From the NCBI RefSeq assembly GCF_023856365.1, contig NC_064544.1:25582399-25646398 (forward strand): a DNA stretch of 64,000 bases. The letters are read 5' to 3'. The first letter of the stretch is position 1. The number at the start of each line of letters is the position of its first letter. Both the position numbers and the translations under genes were made by a program. Positions 23,795 through 35,092 of this stretch are shown here, in pieces. The DNA comes from Brienomyrus brachyistius. Its lineage: Eukaryota > Chordata > Actinopteri > Osteoglossiformes > Mormyridae. The notes under the pieces were generated by a model that saw nothing but the letters and a program-made list of their open reading frames with translations, did no database searches and was not told the origin of the DNA.

Positions 23795-25580
23795 ACTTTA
23801 TTTCTATTTATTTTTATTTATTTCCTCAAGAGAGGGAGAAGGAGAGAGAGGGGGACAGAAGGACGAAAACGGAGAGGAAGGTAAATAGAGAGGGAGGGAG
23901 GGAAAAGAGAAAAACAATTAAGAAGAAAGAAAACCACAGATAATCTGCTTCAATACCTGCTGAGAGAAAACAACAACCAACATCTGTACGAATCACAATG
24001 AGCATGTTAAGGAGCAACAGCCGATAAAGACAGTGTGTGTTTGTGACAACCTGTTTGTACACCTGCGTGTATCTGTGAGAACCTGTTTGTACACCTGCTT
24101 GTATCTGTGAGAACCTGTTTGTACACCTGCGTGTGTCTGTGAGAACCTGTTTGTACTCCTGTTTGTGTCTGTGAGAACCTGTTTGTACCCCTGTGTGCAC
24201 ACCTGTATCTGTGAGCGCGCCGGTGTTCAAAGGTTTCTCCATGTAAATGTCTAGTAGTGTGTGTGGGGAGCCACAGCCCCATCCCTCAGGACATGAAGCA
24301 GACACGGAGGAGGCCCGGACCCCAGACATCCAGAGGCCCCCCAGGGCATGGGAGCCCCCGGAGGACCACCGCAGGGAGAATAGCATCCCTCACCCAGAAA
24401 AGGGCAGAGGAGAGCTCCGGAGGGAGGCCATCCGGCAGCCACAGTGCAGGAGCCCCAGGGGGCCGTGGCGCTGAGCCCGCAAGCTCCGCCGGCGGCCGGC
24501 CCCACCAGAACAGACCAGGCCCTGGGCCCAGAGATCCAAGGGCCCCCCCACCCCCCAGCAAGGGCCGACAGAGCCAGGAGGGCCAGACCCCGCCAGGCAA
24601 CCGCCGAGGGTGAGCCAGCACCCACCCAAGCACCCAGCCCTGGACATCGAGAACCACCAACGCACCAGCGGCCGGGGGCCCCATCCACCGGCAGGGAGTG
24701 TGGCGGCGGGGCCACAGCTCTTCCTCTCAGCCCCCAGCCCCAAATGGCGAACAGGGAACGGGGGTGTGAAAAGACCCCATGCCCCCCTTCGCCCGCTCAG
24801 ATGTGTTGTTGGTGCGTGTTGTTCTAAAGTGCTTTTAAAACAGGTGAAGGGCATAGCGATAACCATCCCCTGCCGACCAACAGCTGGTGTTAGCTCAGCC
24901 CCTCCCCAGAACCCTCAATGTCTATGTGTGATTAAAATTGAGATGTGGGCCCTGGCACCAGAGGTAAGGCTGAATGAACAGACCGCCCTCTGGATGCCAT
25001 TCTGTGTGCCCACCCCCAAGGCCCTAAATGTATGTGTTGTGAGAGAGTAAGTAATGAGAGTGTCTACGTTGTGGTGTATGAATGAGGTACATGTGGTCGC
25101 GAGGGGACAGAGGAGGGATACTTCCCCTGTATCCCAGCAACGCACCTGCACCTCAAAGCCCTACGTGTGTGGTGGTGTGATGGAGCGGGAGAAGGGAGGC
25201 ACTTCGGGATGGGGAGGAAAGGAATGGCGGGGGGCCAAATTCCCCCCCCTCTGGAGCCAGCTCCCCCGCTGACCCCCATATGCACCCCCCCCCCGAAATC
25301 CATCCAAGGTGGGGGGCCCAGGCCCATCCAGACCGGGGCCAAAGGCAGTGGCATCAGCGGGCCCCACAGAGCCCAAGACACCCCACCACAGAGGAAAAAC
25401 TACCCCCGCCCCAGCATTCAGTCAACTCTCAGACTGCATAAGACAAAAGACATCCAGGTTGAGTCCCTCCTCCTCCTCTATTGGATCCCCCCCCCCCCCC
25501 CGCAGAGTGGATACCCCAAAAGCAGGGACCCCCTGCGGACAGATGGTAAGAACCTCCCCAACCGGCCGAGGTACACGGTT
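23795..25580 (-). mobile_element. GC-rich L1-type 3' region, 5'-truncated copy
   Basis: A GC-rich, low-complexity stretch has an A-rich end (TTTATTTCTATTTATTT at about 23797 on the plus strand). It shares blocks in the same order with the 3' part of the L1 at 32.5-35.4 kb: a TG-rich tract, CCCTCAATGT.TATG followed by TAAAAT, a CCCCCAAGGCCC block, and a GTACATGTG block. I read it as the long G-rich 3' UTR of a minus-strand L1 whose coding part is absent. The proline-rich ORFs on the plus strand are composition artefacts. Borders are approximate. Confidence 0.5.
24040..24220. repeat. 32-bp minisatellite
   Basis: About five copies of a 32-base unit, each containing ACCTGTTTGTACACCTG, lie in the TG-rich part of the L1-like 3' region. 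Units vary at a few positions. Confidence 0.85.
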
Positions 25581-25829
25581 ATGTTAACTGCAGTGAGGCC
25601 TCTTTCACTTGACCCTGCTAAGTCTGTACAGTCATAGCAAGAGAGTCAGTTAAACACAGAGAGGTTGATCTGCAGTGTTGGATTATCTGTTGGGAACCTG
25701 TACAACCACGTATTGGCCACTTATTCACAAGCGCTTTGCTGCCACTTGCTGGTTAATGTTTAATAATAGTTAACTAGTGAAGGTTAGACTGGATTTTATT
25801 AAATTGTCTATTAATTCTGAAAAAATGCG

Positions 25830-26338
25830 GTACTATGCAAAAGTCTTGGGCCATCAAAGAAAATGTTTAATGCTATTTATCTGGGTTTTGTATATTTGCT
25901 CAGAACAAAAACACAATTATCATTAAAATATATGCAAATTAAAAGTAACACAATAAAAACTAACAAGAATTTCTCCTTTTCTCCAAAAAGTTGCTGATGC
26001 CTTGTTGGATCACTAGATGAACCACGCTTTGGTTACAAAATCTCTCCTCAGGGGCACCTCAGCCATTCCATGTATTTGTTAAATTTCACCACCAGCTCGC
26101 TTAATTAATTTAATTATTAAACAAATGTTAATGATGTATTGATTAGCCATAGGAGTTGTGTTAATGGTCAAGTCAAAAATATATGGGTGTATTAGATGGT
26201 TGGTGCAAATGCTGTACTGACTTAGAAGAGATTTTGAAATGACTGGGCTGCCACTCTTTGATGGACAAAATATTATAATTCTAGACCAAGATGAACATTA
26301 TTTTATTTGACGGCCCAAGACTTTTGCATAGTTTTGTA
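25830..26338. mobile_element. Tc1/mariner-type MITE with perfect inverted ends
   Basis: The left end at 25832-25852 (ACTATGCAAAAGTCTTGGG...) is matched perfectly in reverse complement at 26312-26332, flanked by TA. At about 509 bases it has no transposase. Its left 430 bases are clearly homologous to the larger element at 60894-62001, including the CACCTCAGCC.TTCCATG block. Confidence 0.85.
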
Positions 26339-27799
26339 TATGTCTTTTATACTGGTCATTATTTGTTTTAATACATGATTAATAAATTGATACTTTACAA
26401 AACATTTAGTATTTTTATGAAATTGGTTATTATTAAAAACAAATTCCACAAACTTAAACGGTTTGGGGTTATTAGGTCACGCCTCCTTGTCAGGGCCCAC
26501 CAATCAGGGACTCTTTTAGAGGGTGATGTACGCATTAAATCAGGACCGCCCACTTATCGCTCCAATCACACCACCATCCAATCCAATCACAAATCACACC
26601 AGTTTGTCTCAGCTGACAGCAGCCTCACATATCAACTAAGGAGGAAGACGGCATATCAAAAGTAAAAAGAAAGACAACATCAAATGAAAACATCCCTGTG
26701 TTTTCTGCTTTCAATCCCATTAAATGACAGTAAATCTAGTTGCTGTCCATGGTTCTGAAAACCTGGATCAGTAAATTCCAAATGAAACTTCTTTACCTGA
26801 TTTAATTGTAACATATTTTGTTGGCAATGATGCTTTGTTGAGTCTAGAAAGGCGCAAAGTGGGTTACAGATAATTTAAATGAAGTAGTTTTACTTAAAAA
26901 CCAGAAAGCTTTGAATAATCAGTTCAGCTTTGGACTATAGTGCTTCACAAAAGTAAAATCCATCCAGTTAAATCTCTTTACCTCCAAGTCAAGAAGGAAT
27001 CAAATGCAGAAGCACATTGTGGGAGATACAAGGTGCAAACACATTAAAAGCACTTTTTTGTGTGAACATTATAAAACAGATTGATACATATTAAGCAGTT
27101 TGCAACTTTACATCCAGAGCTACATCAGTCAGAAAAAGATGACCAGCCCAACCAGCAGCTCCATCTCTGATTGTACAGAATCCCTTGTCTGAAGTCATGA
27201 CTAAACTAATTTCCATCTCTGCCTTCAGCTTCATCAGATAGATTAAATTAGGAACTAAACTAAACTAGGAGGGAAATACAGTCAAACTATGTAAGTAGCT
27301 GAATTTTGTTTATCCACTAGAGGGCAGCCACACATAGATTCCCTTATAAATGGTTCTGATGCTTCAGGGAAGCACTGTTTAGAGACCCAGGTATGCCAGT
27401 GAGGAGCAGATAAAGAGCAGACGGATCCACCAACTAGCTGTAATATATAGTATTTTCATTGAATTTAAACAAATGAATATAACAGTGTCAGAGTGTCAGA
27501 TCCATGTGACTTTTTATGATTGATGAGCTTTGAAAGCCTGAAAATGACTGAGGACGCCCACGGACCCCATTATGTGTGAAACACCATTGTGGTGCTGAGA
27601 GAAAGACAAACAGCACTCAGTCTGACAGGACTGCTGATAAGACCCAGATGAAGTGAATCACCTGACTTTGCCCCCCTTCCCCTCTGGACACCCCCGCCCC
27701 TGTCATACAGACACCTTCCTAATGGACTTCTTGATTTGTACTGATCCACAGATATTAAAAGGACCTACTGCAGTGACATTTTAAAACTGTATAAAACAT
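26339..27799. other. Unassigned intergenic sequence
   Basis: The stretch is AT-rich, with a short GC-richer patch near 26470-26640 but no supported exon. The ORF starting at 26375 has no recognisable domain. Nothing else stands out. Confidence 0.5.
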
Positions 27800-27953
27800 A
27801 ATAAAGACTGAAACAAAGGCCTGAGGTCAGACCCTCTGTATGCGGCACACAGTGTTTCTGCAGAGTCTCACACTCACATCCTGTATGACGACATTTCTGC
27901 TGTTCAGAATAAGTCTGATTTCACTGCTCTTTGCTCATTTGCAATATGAGGAA
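27800..27953 (+). pseudogene. 5' UTR and signal-peptide exon of a second CD300/CMRF35-like receptor
   Basis: This segment matches the exon remnant at 18.6 kb but is intact. ATG 27885-27887 opens 23 codons of a hydrophobic signal peptide (MTTFLLFRISLISLLFAHLQ), ending in a donor (GAA|GTAACA) at 27953. No matching Ig exon follows before the Rex3 insertion 120 bases downstream, so the gene is probably broken or its remaining exons lie elsewhere. The exon itself shows no defect. Confidence 0.6.
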
Positions 27954-28062
27954 GTAACAGTTTAGAAAAGAACTAGACTTATTTGATTAATTTGTTTGTA
28001 GTTTAAACTGTGAGCATGAATGATTCACTGTGAAGGCCAGCTATCAATAATTTTGCTATGAA

Positions 28063-31000
28063 ATCATGTTTCTACCCCTCCTGGAGCCGACACCTTATCG
28101 TGGTGGAGGGGTTTGCGTGTTACAATGATCCCAGGAGCTATGTTGTCTGGGGCTTTATGCCCCTGGTAGGGTCACCCAAGGCAAACAGGTCCTGGGTGAG
28201 GAACCAGACGAAGCACGGCTCAAAAACCCCTTATGATGAGAAAAATATTGGAACCACGTTTTCCCTTGCCCGGACGCGGGTCACCGGGGCCCCCCCCTGG
28301 AGCCAGGCCTGGGGGTGGGGCTCGATGGCGAGCGCCTGGCGGCCAGGCCTACATCCATGGGGCCTGGTTGGGCGCAGCCCGAACAAGGCACGTGGGTCCC
28401 CCCTCCAATGGGCTCACCACCCATGGGAGGGGCCATAGGGGTCGGGTGCGAAGTGATCTGGGCGGCGGCCAAAGGCAGGGACCTTGGCGGTCCGATCCTC
28501 GGCTGCAGAAGCTAGCTCTAGGGACATGGAATGTCACCTCTCTGATGGGGAAAGAGCCCGAGCTGGTGCGCGAGGTTGTGAAGTTCCGGCTAGATATAGT
28601 CGGACTCACCTCGACGCACGGCTTGGGCTCTGGAACCAGTCTCCTTGAGGGGGGTTGGACCCTTTTCCACTCTGGAGTTGCCCGCGGGGAGAGGCGCCGA
28701 GCGGGCGTGGGCATACTTATTGCCCCCAGGCTGGGCGCCTGTACATTGGGGTTTACCGCAGTGGACGAGAGGGTAGCCTCCCTCCGCCTTCGGGTGGGGA
28801 GACGGGTCCTGACTGTTGTTTGCGCTTATGCGCCAAACAGCAGTTCGGAATACCCACCCTTTTTGGAGTCCTTGGAAGGGGTGTTGGAGAGCGCTCCTCC
28901 TGGGGACTCCCTTGTTCTGCTGGGGGACTTCAATGCTCACGTGGGCAGCGACAGTGAGACCTGGAGGGGCGTGATTGGGAGGAACGGCCCCCCCGATCTG
29001 AACCCGAGCGGTGTTTTGTTATTGGACTTCTGTGCTCGTCACGGACTGTCCATAATGAACACCATGTTCAAGCATAAGGGTGTCCATATGTGTACTTGGC
29101 ACCAGGACACCCTAGGCCGCAGTTCGATGATCGACTTTGTAGTCGTGTCGTCGGACTTGCGGCCGCATGTTTTGGACACTCGGGTGAAGAGAGGGGCGGA
29201 GCTGTCAACCGATCACTACCTGGTGGTGGGTTGGCTCCGCTGGTGGGGGAGGAAGCCGGCCAGGCCTGGCAGGCCCAAGCGTATAGTGAGGGTCTGCTGG
29301 GAACGTCTGGCGGAATCCCCTGTCAGGGAGAGTTTCAACTCCTACCTCCAGCAGAACTTCTCCCATATCCCGGGGGAGGCGGGGGACATTGAGTCCGAAT
29401 GGGCCATGTTCCGTGCCTCCATTGTGGAGGCGGCTGACCAGAGCTGCGGCCGCAAGGTGGTCGGTGCCTGTCGCGGCGGTAATCCCCGAACCCGCTGGTG
29501 GACACCGGTGGTAAGGGATGCCGTCAAGCTGAAGAAGGAGTCTTATCGGGCCTTTCTGGCCTGTGGGACTCCAGACGCAGCTGACGGCTACCGGCAGGCC
29601 AAGCGGAATGCGGCTTTGGCGGTCGCTGAGGCAAAAACTCGGGTGTGGGAGGAGTTTGGTGAGGCCATGGAGAACGACTTCCGGACGGCTTCGAGGAGAT
29701 TCTGGTCCACCATCCGGCGGCTCCGGGCGGGAAAGCGGTGCAGCATCAACACTATTTATGGTGGGGATGGTGCGCTGCTGACCTCAGCTCGGGACGTTTT
29801 GGGTCGGTGGAGGGAGTACTTCGAAGACCTCCTCAATCCCACCGACACGCCTTCCAATATGGAAGCAGAGTGTGGGGACTTGGGGGTGGACTCGCCTATC
29901 TCGGGGGTGGAGGTCGCTGAGGTGGTCAAAAAGCTCCTCGGCGGCCGGGCCCCGGGGGTGGACGAGATTCGCCCAGAGTTCCTCAAGGCTCTGGATGCTG
30001 CGGGGTTGTCCTGGTTGACACGCATCTGCAGCATCGCGTGGACATCGGGGGCAGTACCTCTGGACTGGCAGACCGGGGTGGTGGTCCCCCTCTTTAAGAA
30101 GGGGGACCGGAGGGTGTGCTCCAACTACAGGGGGATCACACTCCTCAGCCTCCCTGGTAAGGTCTATTCGGGGGTCCTGGAAAGGAGGGTCCGCCGGATT
30201 GTCGAACCTCGGATTCAGGAGGAGCAGTGTGGTTTTCGCCCTGGCCGTGGAACAGTGGACCAGCTCTATACTCTCAGCAGGGTTCTGGAGGGTTCATGGG
30301 AGTTTGCCCGACCAGTCTACATGTGTTTTGTGGACTTGGAAAAGGCATTCGACCGTGTCCCTCGTGGGGTCCTGTGGGGAGTGCTCCGGGAGTATGGGGT
30401 ACCGGGCTCCCTTTTAAGGGCGGTTCGGTCCCTGTATGACCGGTGCCAGAGTTTGGTCCGCATGGGCGGCAATAAGTCGGACTCGTTTCTGGTGAGGGTT
30501 GGACTCCGTCAGGGCTGCCCTTTGTCACCGATTCTGTTCATAGTTTTTATGGACAGAATTTCTAGGCGCAGCCAGGGCGTTGAGGGCGTCCGGTTCGGTG
30601 ACCTCAGGATTAGGTCTCTGCTTTTTGCGGATGATGTGGTTCTGTTGGCCTCATCGAGCCGTGACCTTCAGCTCTCGCTGGAGCAGTTCGCAGCCGAGTG
30701 CGAAGCGGCTGGGATGAGAATCAGCACCTCCAAATCCGAGACCATGGTTCTCAGCCGGAAAAGGGTAGAGTGCTCTCTCCGGGTTGGGGATGGGGTCCTC
30801 CCCCAAGTGGAGGAATTTAAGTATCTCGGGATCTTGTTCACGAGTGGGGGAACGATGGAGCGGGAGATCGACAGGCGGATCGGTGCGGCGTCGGCAGTCA
30901 TGCGGGCGCTGCATCGGTCTGTCATGGTGAAGAGAGAGCTGAGCCAAAAGGCGAAGCTCTCGATTTACCAGTCGATCTACGTTCCTACCCTCACCTATGG

Positions 31001-31447
31001 TCATGAGCTTTGGGTAGTGACCGAAAGAACGAGATCGCGGGTACAAGCGGCCGAAATGAGTTTCCTCCGCAGGGTGGCTGGGCTCTCCCTTAGAGATAGG
31101 GTGAGGAGCTCAGTCATTCGGGAGGGACTCAGAGTAGAGCCGCTGCTCCTCCGCATCGAGAGGAGCCAGATGAGGTGGCTCGGGCATCTGATCAGGATGC
31201 CTCCGGGACGCCTCCCTGGGGAGGTATTCCGGGCATGTCCCACTGGGAGGAGACCCTGGGGAAGACCCAGGACACGCTGGAGAGACTATGTCTCTCGGCT
31301 GGCCTGGGAACGCCTCGGGGTCCCCCCAGAGGAGCTAGACGAAGTGGCCGGGGAGAGGGAAGTCTGGGTCTCCCTGCTGAGGCTGCTGCCCCCGCGACCC
31401 GACCCCGGATTAAGCGGGAGATGATGGATGGATGGATCATGTTTCTA
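28063..31447 (+). mobile_element. Rex3 (RTE-clade) LINE with perfect 12-bp target-site duplication
   Basis: The element runs from about 28075 to 31435 between direct repeats ATCATGTTTCTA (28063-28074 and 31436-31447). The 5' part has CCGACACCTTATCGTGGTGG, and the 3' end is the short GATG tandem typical of Rex3. Internal segments such as TGGCAGACCGGGGTGGTGGT at about 30066 match sites I recall being used to amplify Rex3 across fish. One long ORF fills most of it. Intact repeats and an open frame argue for a young insertion. It landed in what looks like intron 1 of the second receptor gene. Confidence 0.92.
28233..31424 (+). CDS. Rex3 endonuclease-reverse transcriptase, 1063 residues, no stops
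   Basis: It encodes the single protein that nicks target DNA and copies the element's RNA. An APE-type endonuclease occupies about residues 90-330: [12 protein letters not shown] near 94, [10 protein letters not shown] near 229, and STDHYLVV near 320. The region that usually holds the catalytic Glu reads GLTSTHG (about 124-130), with no Glu. The reverse transcriptase spans about 500-850: [47 protein letters not shown] near 759 and FADDVVLL near 798. A C-terminal region of RTE type follows ([41 protein letters not shown]). The start is the first Met of the frame; the first 90 residues are Gly/Pro/Arg-rich, so the real start may lie downstream. Confidence 0.9.
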   Translation: MMRKILEPRFPLPGRGSPGPPPGARPGGGARWRAPGGQAYIHGAWLGAARTRHVGPPSNGLTTHGRGHRGRVRSDLGGGQRQGPWRSDPRLQKLALGTWNVTSLMGKEPELVREVVKFRLDIVGLTSTHGLGSGTSLLEGGWTLFHSGVARGERRRAGVGILIAPRLGACTLGFTAVDERVASLRLRVGRRVLTVVCAYAPNSSSEYPPFLESLEGVLESAPPGDSLVLLGDFNAHVGSDSETWRGVIGRNGPPDLNPSGVLLLDFCARHGLSIMNTMFKHKGVHMCTWHQDTLGRSSMIDFVVVSSDLRPHVLDTRVKRGAELSTDHYLVVGWLRWWGRKPARPGRPKRIVRVCWERLAESPVRESFNSYLQQNFSHIPGEAGDIESEWAMFRASIVEAADQSCGRKVVGACRGGNPRTRWWTPVVRDAVKLKKESYRAFLACGTPDAADGYRQAKRNAALAVAEAKTRVWEEFGEAMENDFRTASRRFWSTIRRLRAGKRCSINTIYGGDGALLTSARDVLGRWREYFEDLLNPTDTPSNMEAECGDLGVDSPISGVEVAEVVKKLLGGRAPGVDEIRPEFLKALDAAGLSWLTRICSIAWTSGAVPLDWQTGVVVPLFKKGDRRVCSNYRGITLLSLPGKVYSGVLERRVRRIVEPRIQEEQCGFRPGRGTVDQLYTLSRVLEGSWEFARPVYMCFVDLEKAFDRVPRGVLWGVLREYGVPGSLLRAVRSLYDRCQSLVRMGGNKSDSFLVRVGLRQGCPLSPILFIVFMDRISRRSQGVEGVRFGDLRIRSLLFADDVVLLASSSRDLQLSLEQFAAECEAAGMRISTSKSETMVLSRKRVECSLRVGDGVLPQVEEFKYLGILFTSGGTMEREIDRRIGAASAVMRALHRSVMVKRELSQKAKLSIYQSIYVPTLTYGHELWVVTERTRSRVQAAEMSFLRRVAGLSLRDRVRSSVIREGLRVEPLLLRIERSQMRWLGHLIRMPPGRLPGEVFRACPTGRRPWGRPRTRWRDYVSRLAWERLGVPPEELDEVAGEREVWVSLLRLLPPRPDPGLSGR

Positions 31448-32187
31448 AAATAAGATTCTAGATGTAATCAAAATATTTATTCCTGGTAAGAGCAGGACAA
31501 AAGCAGCATCAAACTGTTTTCCTTATTACAGACAAGAAATAGAGAGAAAATGTATCAGTGCACAAACAGTTTATTTTTATCAAAGATAGATGGATGATTT
31601 TTAAACATTTAAAACCCAGAAAAAGGGAGGCAGTGAAGTTATGGAGAGTCAGGAAGTGAGTGTCAGTCTCCACAGATCTGAGGTCAGCGATACACACTTC
31701 AGGCTCCTCTGATGCTCCTCTTCATCCTCTTCTTCACTGATGGGCCTCCAGGTGAGGATCACTTACTCTGGGACAGGCTCTCACTCTCTCTCACTCCACC
31801 ATTCAGCGTAGTTAAGATGAAGATACATTTTGCACAATATACTTACTACATCTATATTTTTATATTCATATTGTTCCCTGAAGTTTTATCACTTCCCAAT
31901 AATAGTCTGTGGCGGTAGCATGTTGACTGACTGATTTTAGAATTGATTGCAGTCTTCCTTGTGTCCACTATGTGGCAGCAGTATACAGGAAATATCTTAT
32001 TCTGTCACAGCTGCTGGTGTGTGTATAAATTCACATACTCTGATAGTAAGTAACTCTGCCTCCAACTGTTTGTCAGGGATCTGGGCAGGAATGAATTACA
32101 TGTCAAATGTACATACAACAGAGATGGGCTCCTGGGAGAACTTTGCCAGAAGTTGAAACACGACTTTAAGAATGACACTGATCCAGA
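31448..32187 (+). other. Spacer with a candidate receptor signal-peptide exon at 31712-31751
   Basis: ATG 31712 starts a 13-codon hydrophobic segment (MLLFILFFTDGPP) ending in CAG|GTGAGG, like the short signal exon of a CD300-type or Fc-receptor-like gene, preceded by a plausible leader. No downstream Ig exon is visible. The remainder, including 31800-32187, shows no gene. Confidence 0.35.
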
Positions 32188-32342
32188 AGTGGATAGTTTA
32201 GGTCCAGAGAGTAAAAATCCAGTCCTGTATTTTGTTTCAAACAACTAGTTGTGTAAAGTGCCACAGACTCAGAGTACTCAGCTGGTTGGTTGAAACTAAA
32301 TCTTGGTCTGGATTTTTACTTTCTGGACCTGAACTATCCACT
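32188..32342. mobile_element. 155-bp foldback MITE
   Basis: The left arm AGTGGATAGTTTAGGTCCAG at 32188 and the right arm ending at 32342 are near-perfect reverse complements over about 35 bases, with an inner AAAATCCAG / CTGGATTTT extension. The loop is about 85 bases. There is no coding capacity. The superfamily is unknown to me. Confidence 0.75.
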
Positions 32343-34365
32343 GCTGCACTGACCCCCACCTTCTTCTTTTTTTTCGCCTTTGTCTTGTCCGGCAGCTTTA
32401 GCAGAATCGAGGTCTGAATGCACTGCTCTGCCAAACATGTTTGCTTTACCATGAGGGGCTCTATAAACTCTGTATAGACTCCTCATGTTAATCGATTTCT
32501 TTATTTTATTTTATTTGATTTTATTTATTTATTTTATTTTGAACACATACAAAATTTTGCAGTGGGTGAGCTGGCCGAAGAGGAGGGACAGATTAGGAGG
32601 GAAAAAAGAAGGAAAAAGAAAAAAGGAATAAGTGAGAAACATGTCAAGAGTGGATAAATTCAGAAATGTGAAATTATCCAGAAATGGATGAATTCAGGAA
32701 CAAACAAAATTAAAAAGTGAAGAAAGTAACACAACTATACAAGCATATAAAATCTTAGTGTGTGCTTGGATGGATGCATGCAAGTATAAGTGCATGTGTG
32801 CTCAATTGTGTAGGCGAGATGCAGGCTAGGGTGCGTGTGTTGTGTGCGTGTGTTGTGTGCATGTGTTGTGTGCGTGTGTTGTGTGCGTGTGTTGTGTGCG
32901 TGTGTTTTCAACATGAAATGGACTAAATAGCAAGGGTGGGACGCCGCAACCACACCCCACAAGAGCCAGAGGTCGGCGGAGACAGGCCCGGGAGGACCAG
33001 GACGTACGCAGCACCCAAAGAGCACGGAAGAGCCGGGCCCCACGTCCCAATAACAGCCATGCCTCCACTCCAGCCGGGGGAGGAGGGAGGTCCCAGACGC
33101 AGCCCCCGCAGCCAAAAGGGCATGAGCCCCAAAGAACCAGAGGTGGGTTCCCAAATGCGAGGGCGCGGCCACTCCCGTATGAGCTAAGGCCAGGGCCCCT
33201 AGCACCCCAGGCGGCCGGGGGCCGACCAGCTCCCAGTAGAGAGCCTCACCCACGCTGGAGAGGCCCGAGCCCCCCCCGGGCCACCAGCCAGTGGAAAGGG
33301 GCCAGCAACCATGCCCAGGAGACCAACCGCACCCAGGACGGAGCAGCAAGCACGGACCCAGGCCGCCACCATCCACACAGACACCCCGCAAACACACCTC
33401 GCAGCCATGCACATACACCATACACACATCCCCACAACATACACAGACACCCACACACAGAGACAAAAAGACATAGGCCCATTTACTCCGAACTGCCCTC
33501 CGACGTGCGGGAGAATGCAACCAGCCGCGACCCCAGGGCGCCACCAGCCGAGCGACCACCCAAGCGCCCCCCCCACACCCCCGGCAGGAAGCAGGGGAGT
33601 AGGAAGACCCTCCCACTCTCCTCCCCCATGCACCTGTGTGAAAGGTAGAGTGTTGGAGGCGTGTGGTGATGTATGAGACTGTATGTAGTGTAAGGGTGAG
33701 TATGACAGTTGAGAAACTAAGATGAATTTAAAATTGACGGGGGAAGCGTTGAGGAGCGCTGCTTGTGAACAGCTCTCCTCCACATCTCCTCCCCATCAAG
33801 ACCCTCAATGTATATGATGTGAGTAAAATTTGGGGGCGGCAGCAGCACAGAGGCGAGTGATACCACCAGCCTCTGAGTAGTGCCCCCGCCCCCCAAGGCC
33901 CCGTGTGTATACTGGTATGTGATGACTAAAGTGCAATTAAAACGGGGAGGCAGAAGGCCGCGCAACAGAGTGAGTAAGGCCACGTAAATGGCCCTCCCCA
34001 CCGTAGTATGCACGGCATACGCCCCCCCCCCCCCCCAGAGGTCGTACATGTGTGCGTGGCATGTTGTGAATGAGGGGGGAGAGGGGCTAGGATTCATAAG
34101 GCCAGGGGGCAGATTATTCACCCCCTGGAAAAAGAAAGCCAGCTAACCAGCTGCCTTAGTAGGCACCCCAGCCCCCCCCGAAGGAGCGGACCTGGGGCCT
34201 CCAGGGCACTGCCAGCACCAAAACCCACCCCACCCCTCCCCCACCCTCGGCGGCACCCCGGTGGAAACACAGGCCACCCCGGCGCAGGGAGGCGCCCACC
34301 GAAGAGATGGCCAGGCCCCAGGCGCCACAGCCTCGAACCCCGTACCGAGGCCTGCACCAAAGAGG

Positions 34366-35092
34366 TGTTACGATCCTCAGTCTAGGGTTGAGGACCGCCA
34401 GAAAGGTAAAGGGAAAGGAGAGGGGAAAACGAGACAACCAGGGTATGGGAAAAGGGAACACGGGACACAAAGGGATCTTTTTTTGTATTTTTTTTATGTT
34501 TATTCACAAAGACTTTCACACACAATAGGGCAACAGACTTCGGGAGTGACACCGCCAAAACAATAAACAAAACCCCACTAACGAACACGTCCCAAACTAA
34601 GCTAATTCTAAATGAAAAGAAAATGACACAGACTAATCCTAACTCCCTAACCAAAACACAGAATAAGCAACACGTACGCAAAACAAAACAGCCGTCACTC
34701 CCTACGCACTTAACAGAAACGGACATACAGAACACCAAAGCCGAAACACAGTATCCGAGGGGCGAAGCAAGAGAGGAGTCAGGAGGAAGGCAATAGATCA
34801 CAAACCAGAAAGCAGTCAAAACCAAAGGCAAAGGTACAGAGGGATAAGGCAAGAGACGAAAACCGGAAAACCAAAAACTGTCATACACGATCAATCAAAA
34901 GAACACAAGCAAATCAATAGCGCAACAACCAACTGTGAGCAGAGCTGCCGCTACTCTCCCGCGCCGGCCTTTTCAATTCACAAACGCGGAAGTAGCGTCG
35001 AGGCTCGGGGCATGGCCAGGTCCGGGAGGCGGAGACGAAGGCAGCCGGACAACAATCAGGACAATCCCCCCCAAACCTTACGGCACGTAACA
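34366..35092 (-). mobile_element. 727-bp solo LTR inserted in the L1 tail
   Basis: The insert begins TGTTACG and ends CGTAACA, and is flanked by the 4-base direct repeat GAGG (34362-34365 and 35093-35096). TG...CA ends with a 4-base duplication fit a Ty3/gypsy-type LTR. On the minus strand AATAAA lies at 34499-34504, about 135 bases before the 3' end, as expected for an LTR. No internal retroviral genes flank it, so it is a solo LTR formed by recombination. The 170-codon minus-strand ORF inside is not a gene. Confidence 0.75.

Noticed and set aside
24257..25637. Several Pro/Arg-rich ORFs on both strands
   Set aside because: They arise from GC-rich repetitive DNA shared with the L1 tail at 33-35 kb; no conserved frame.
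34382..34894. 170-codon minus-strand hydrophobic ORF
   Set aside because: It lies wholly within the solo LTR and has no start context or known domain.
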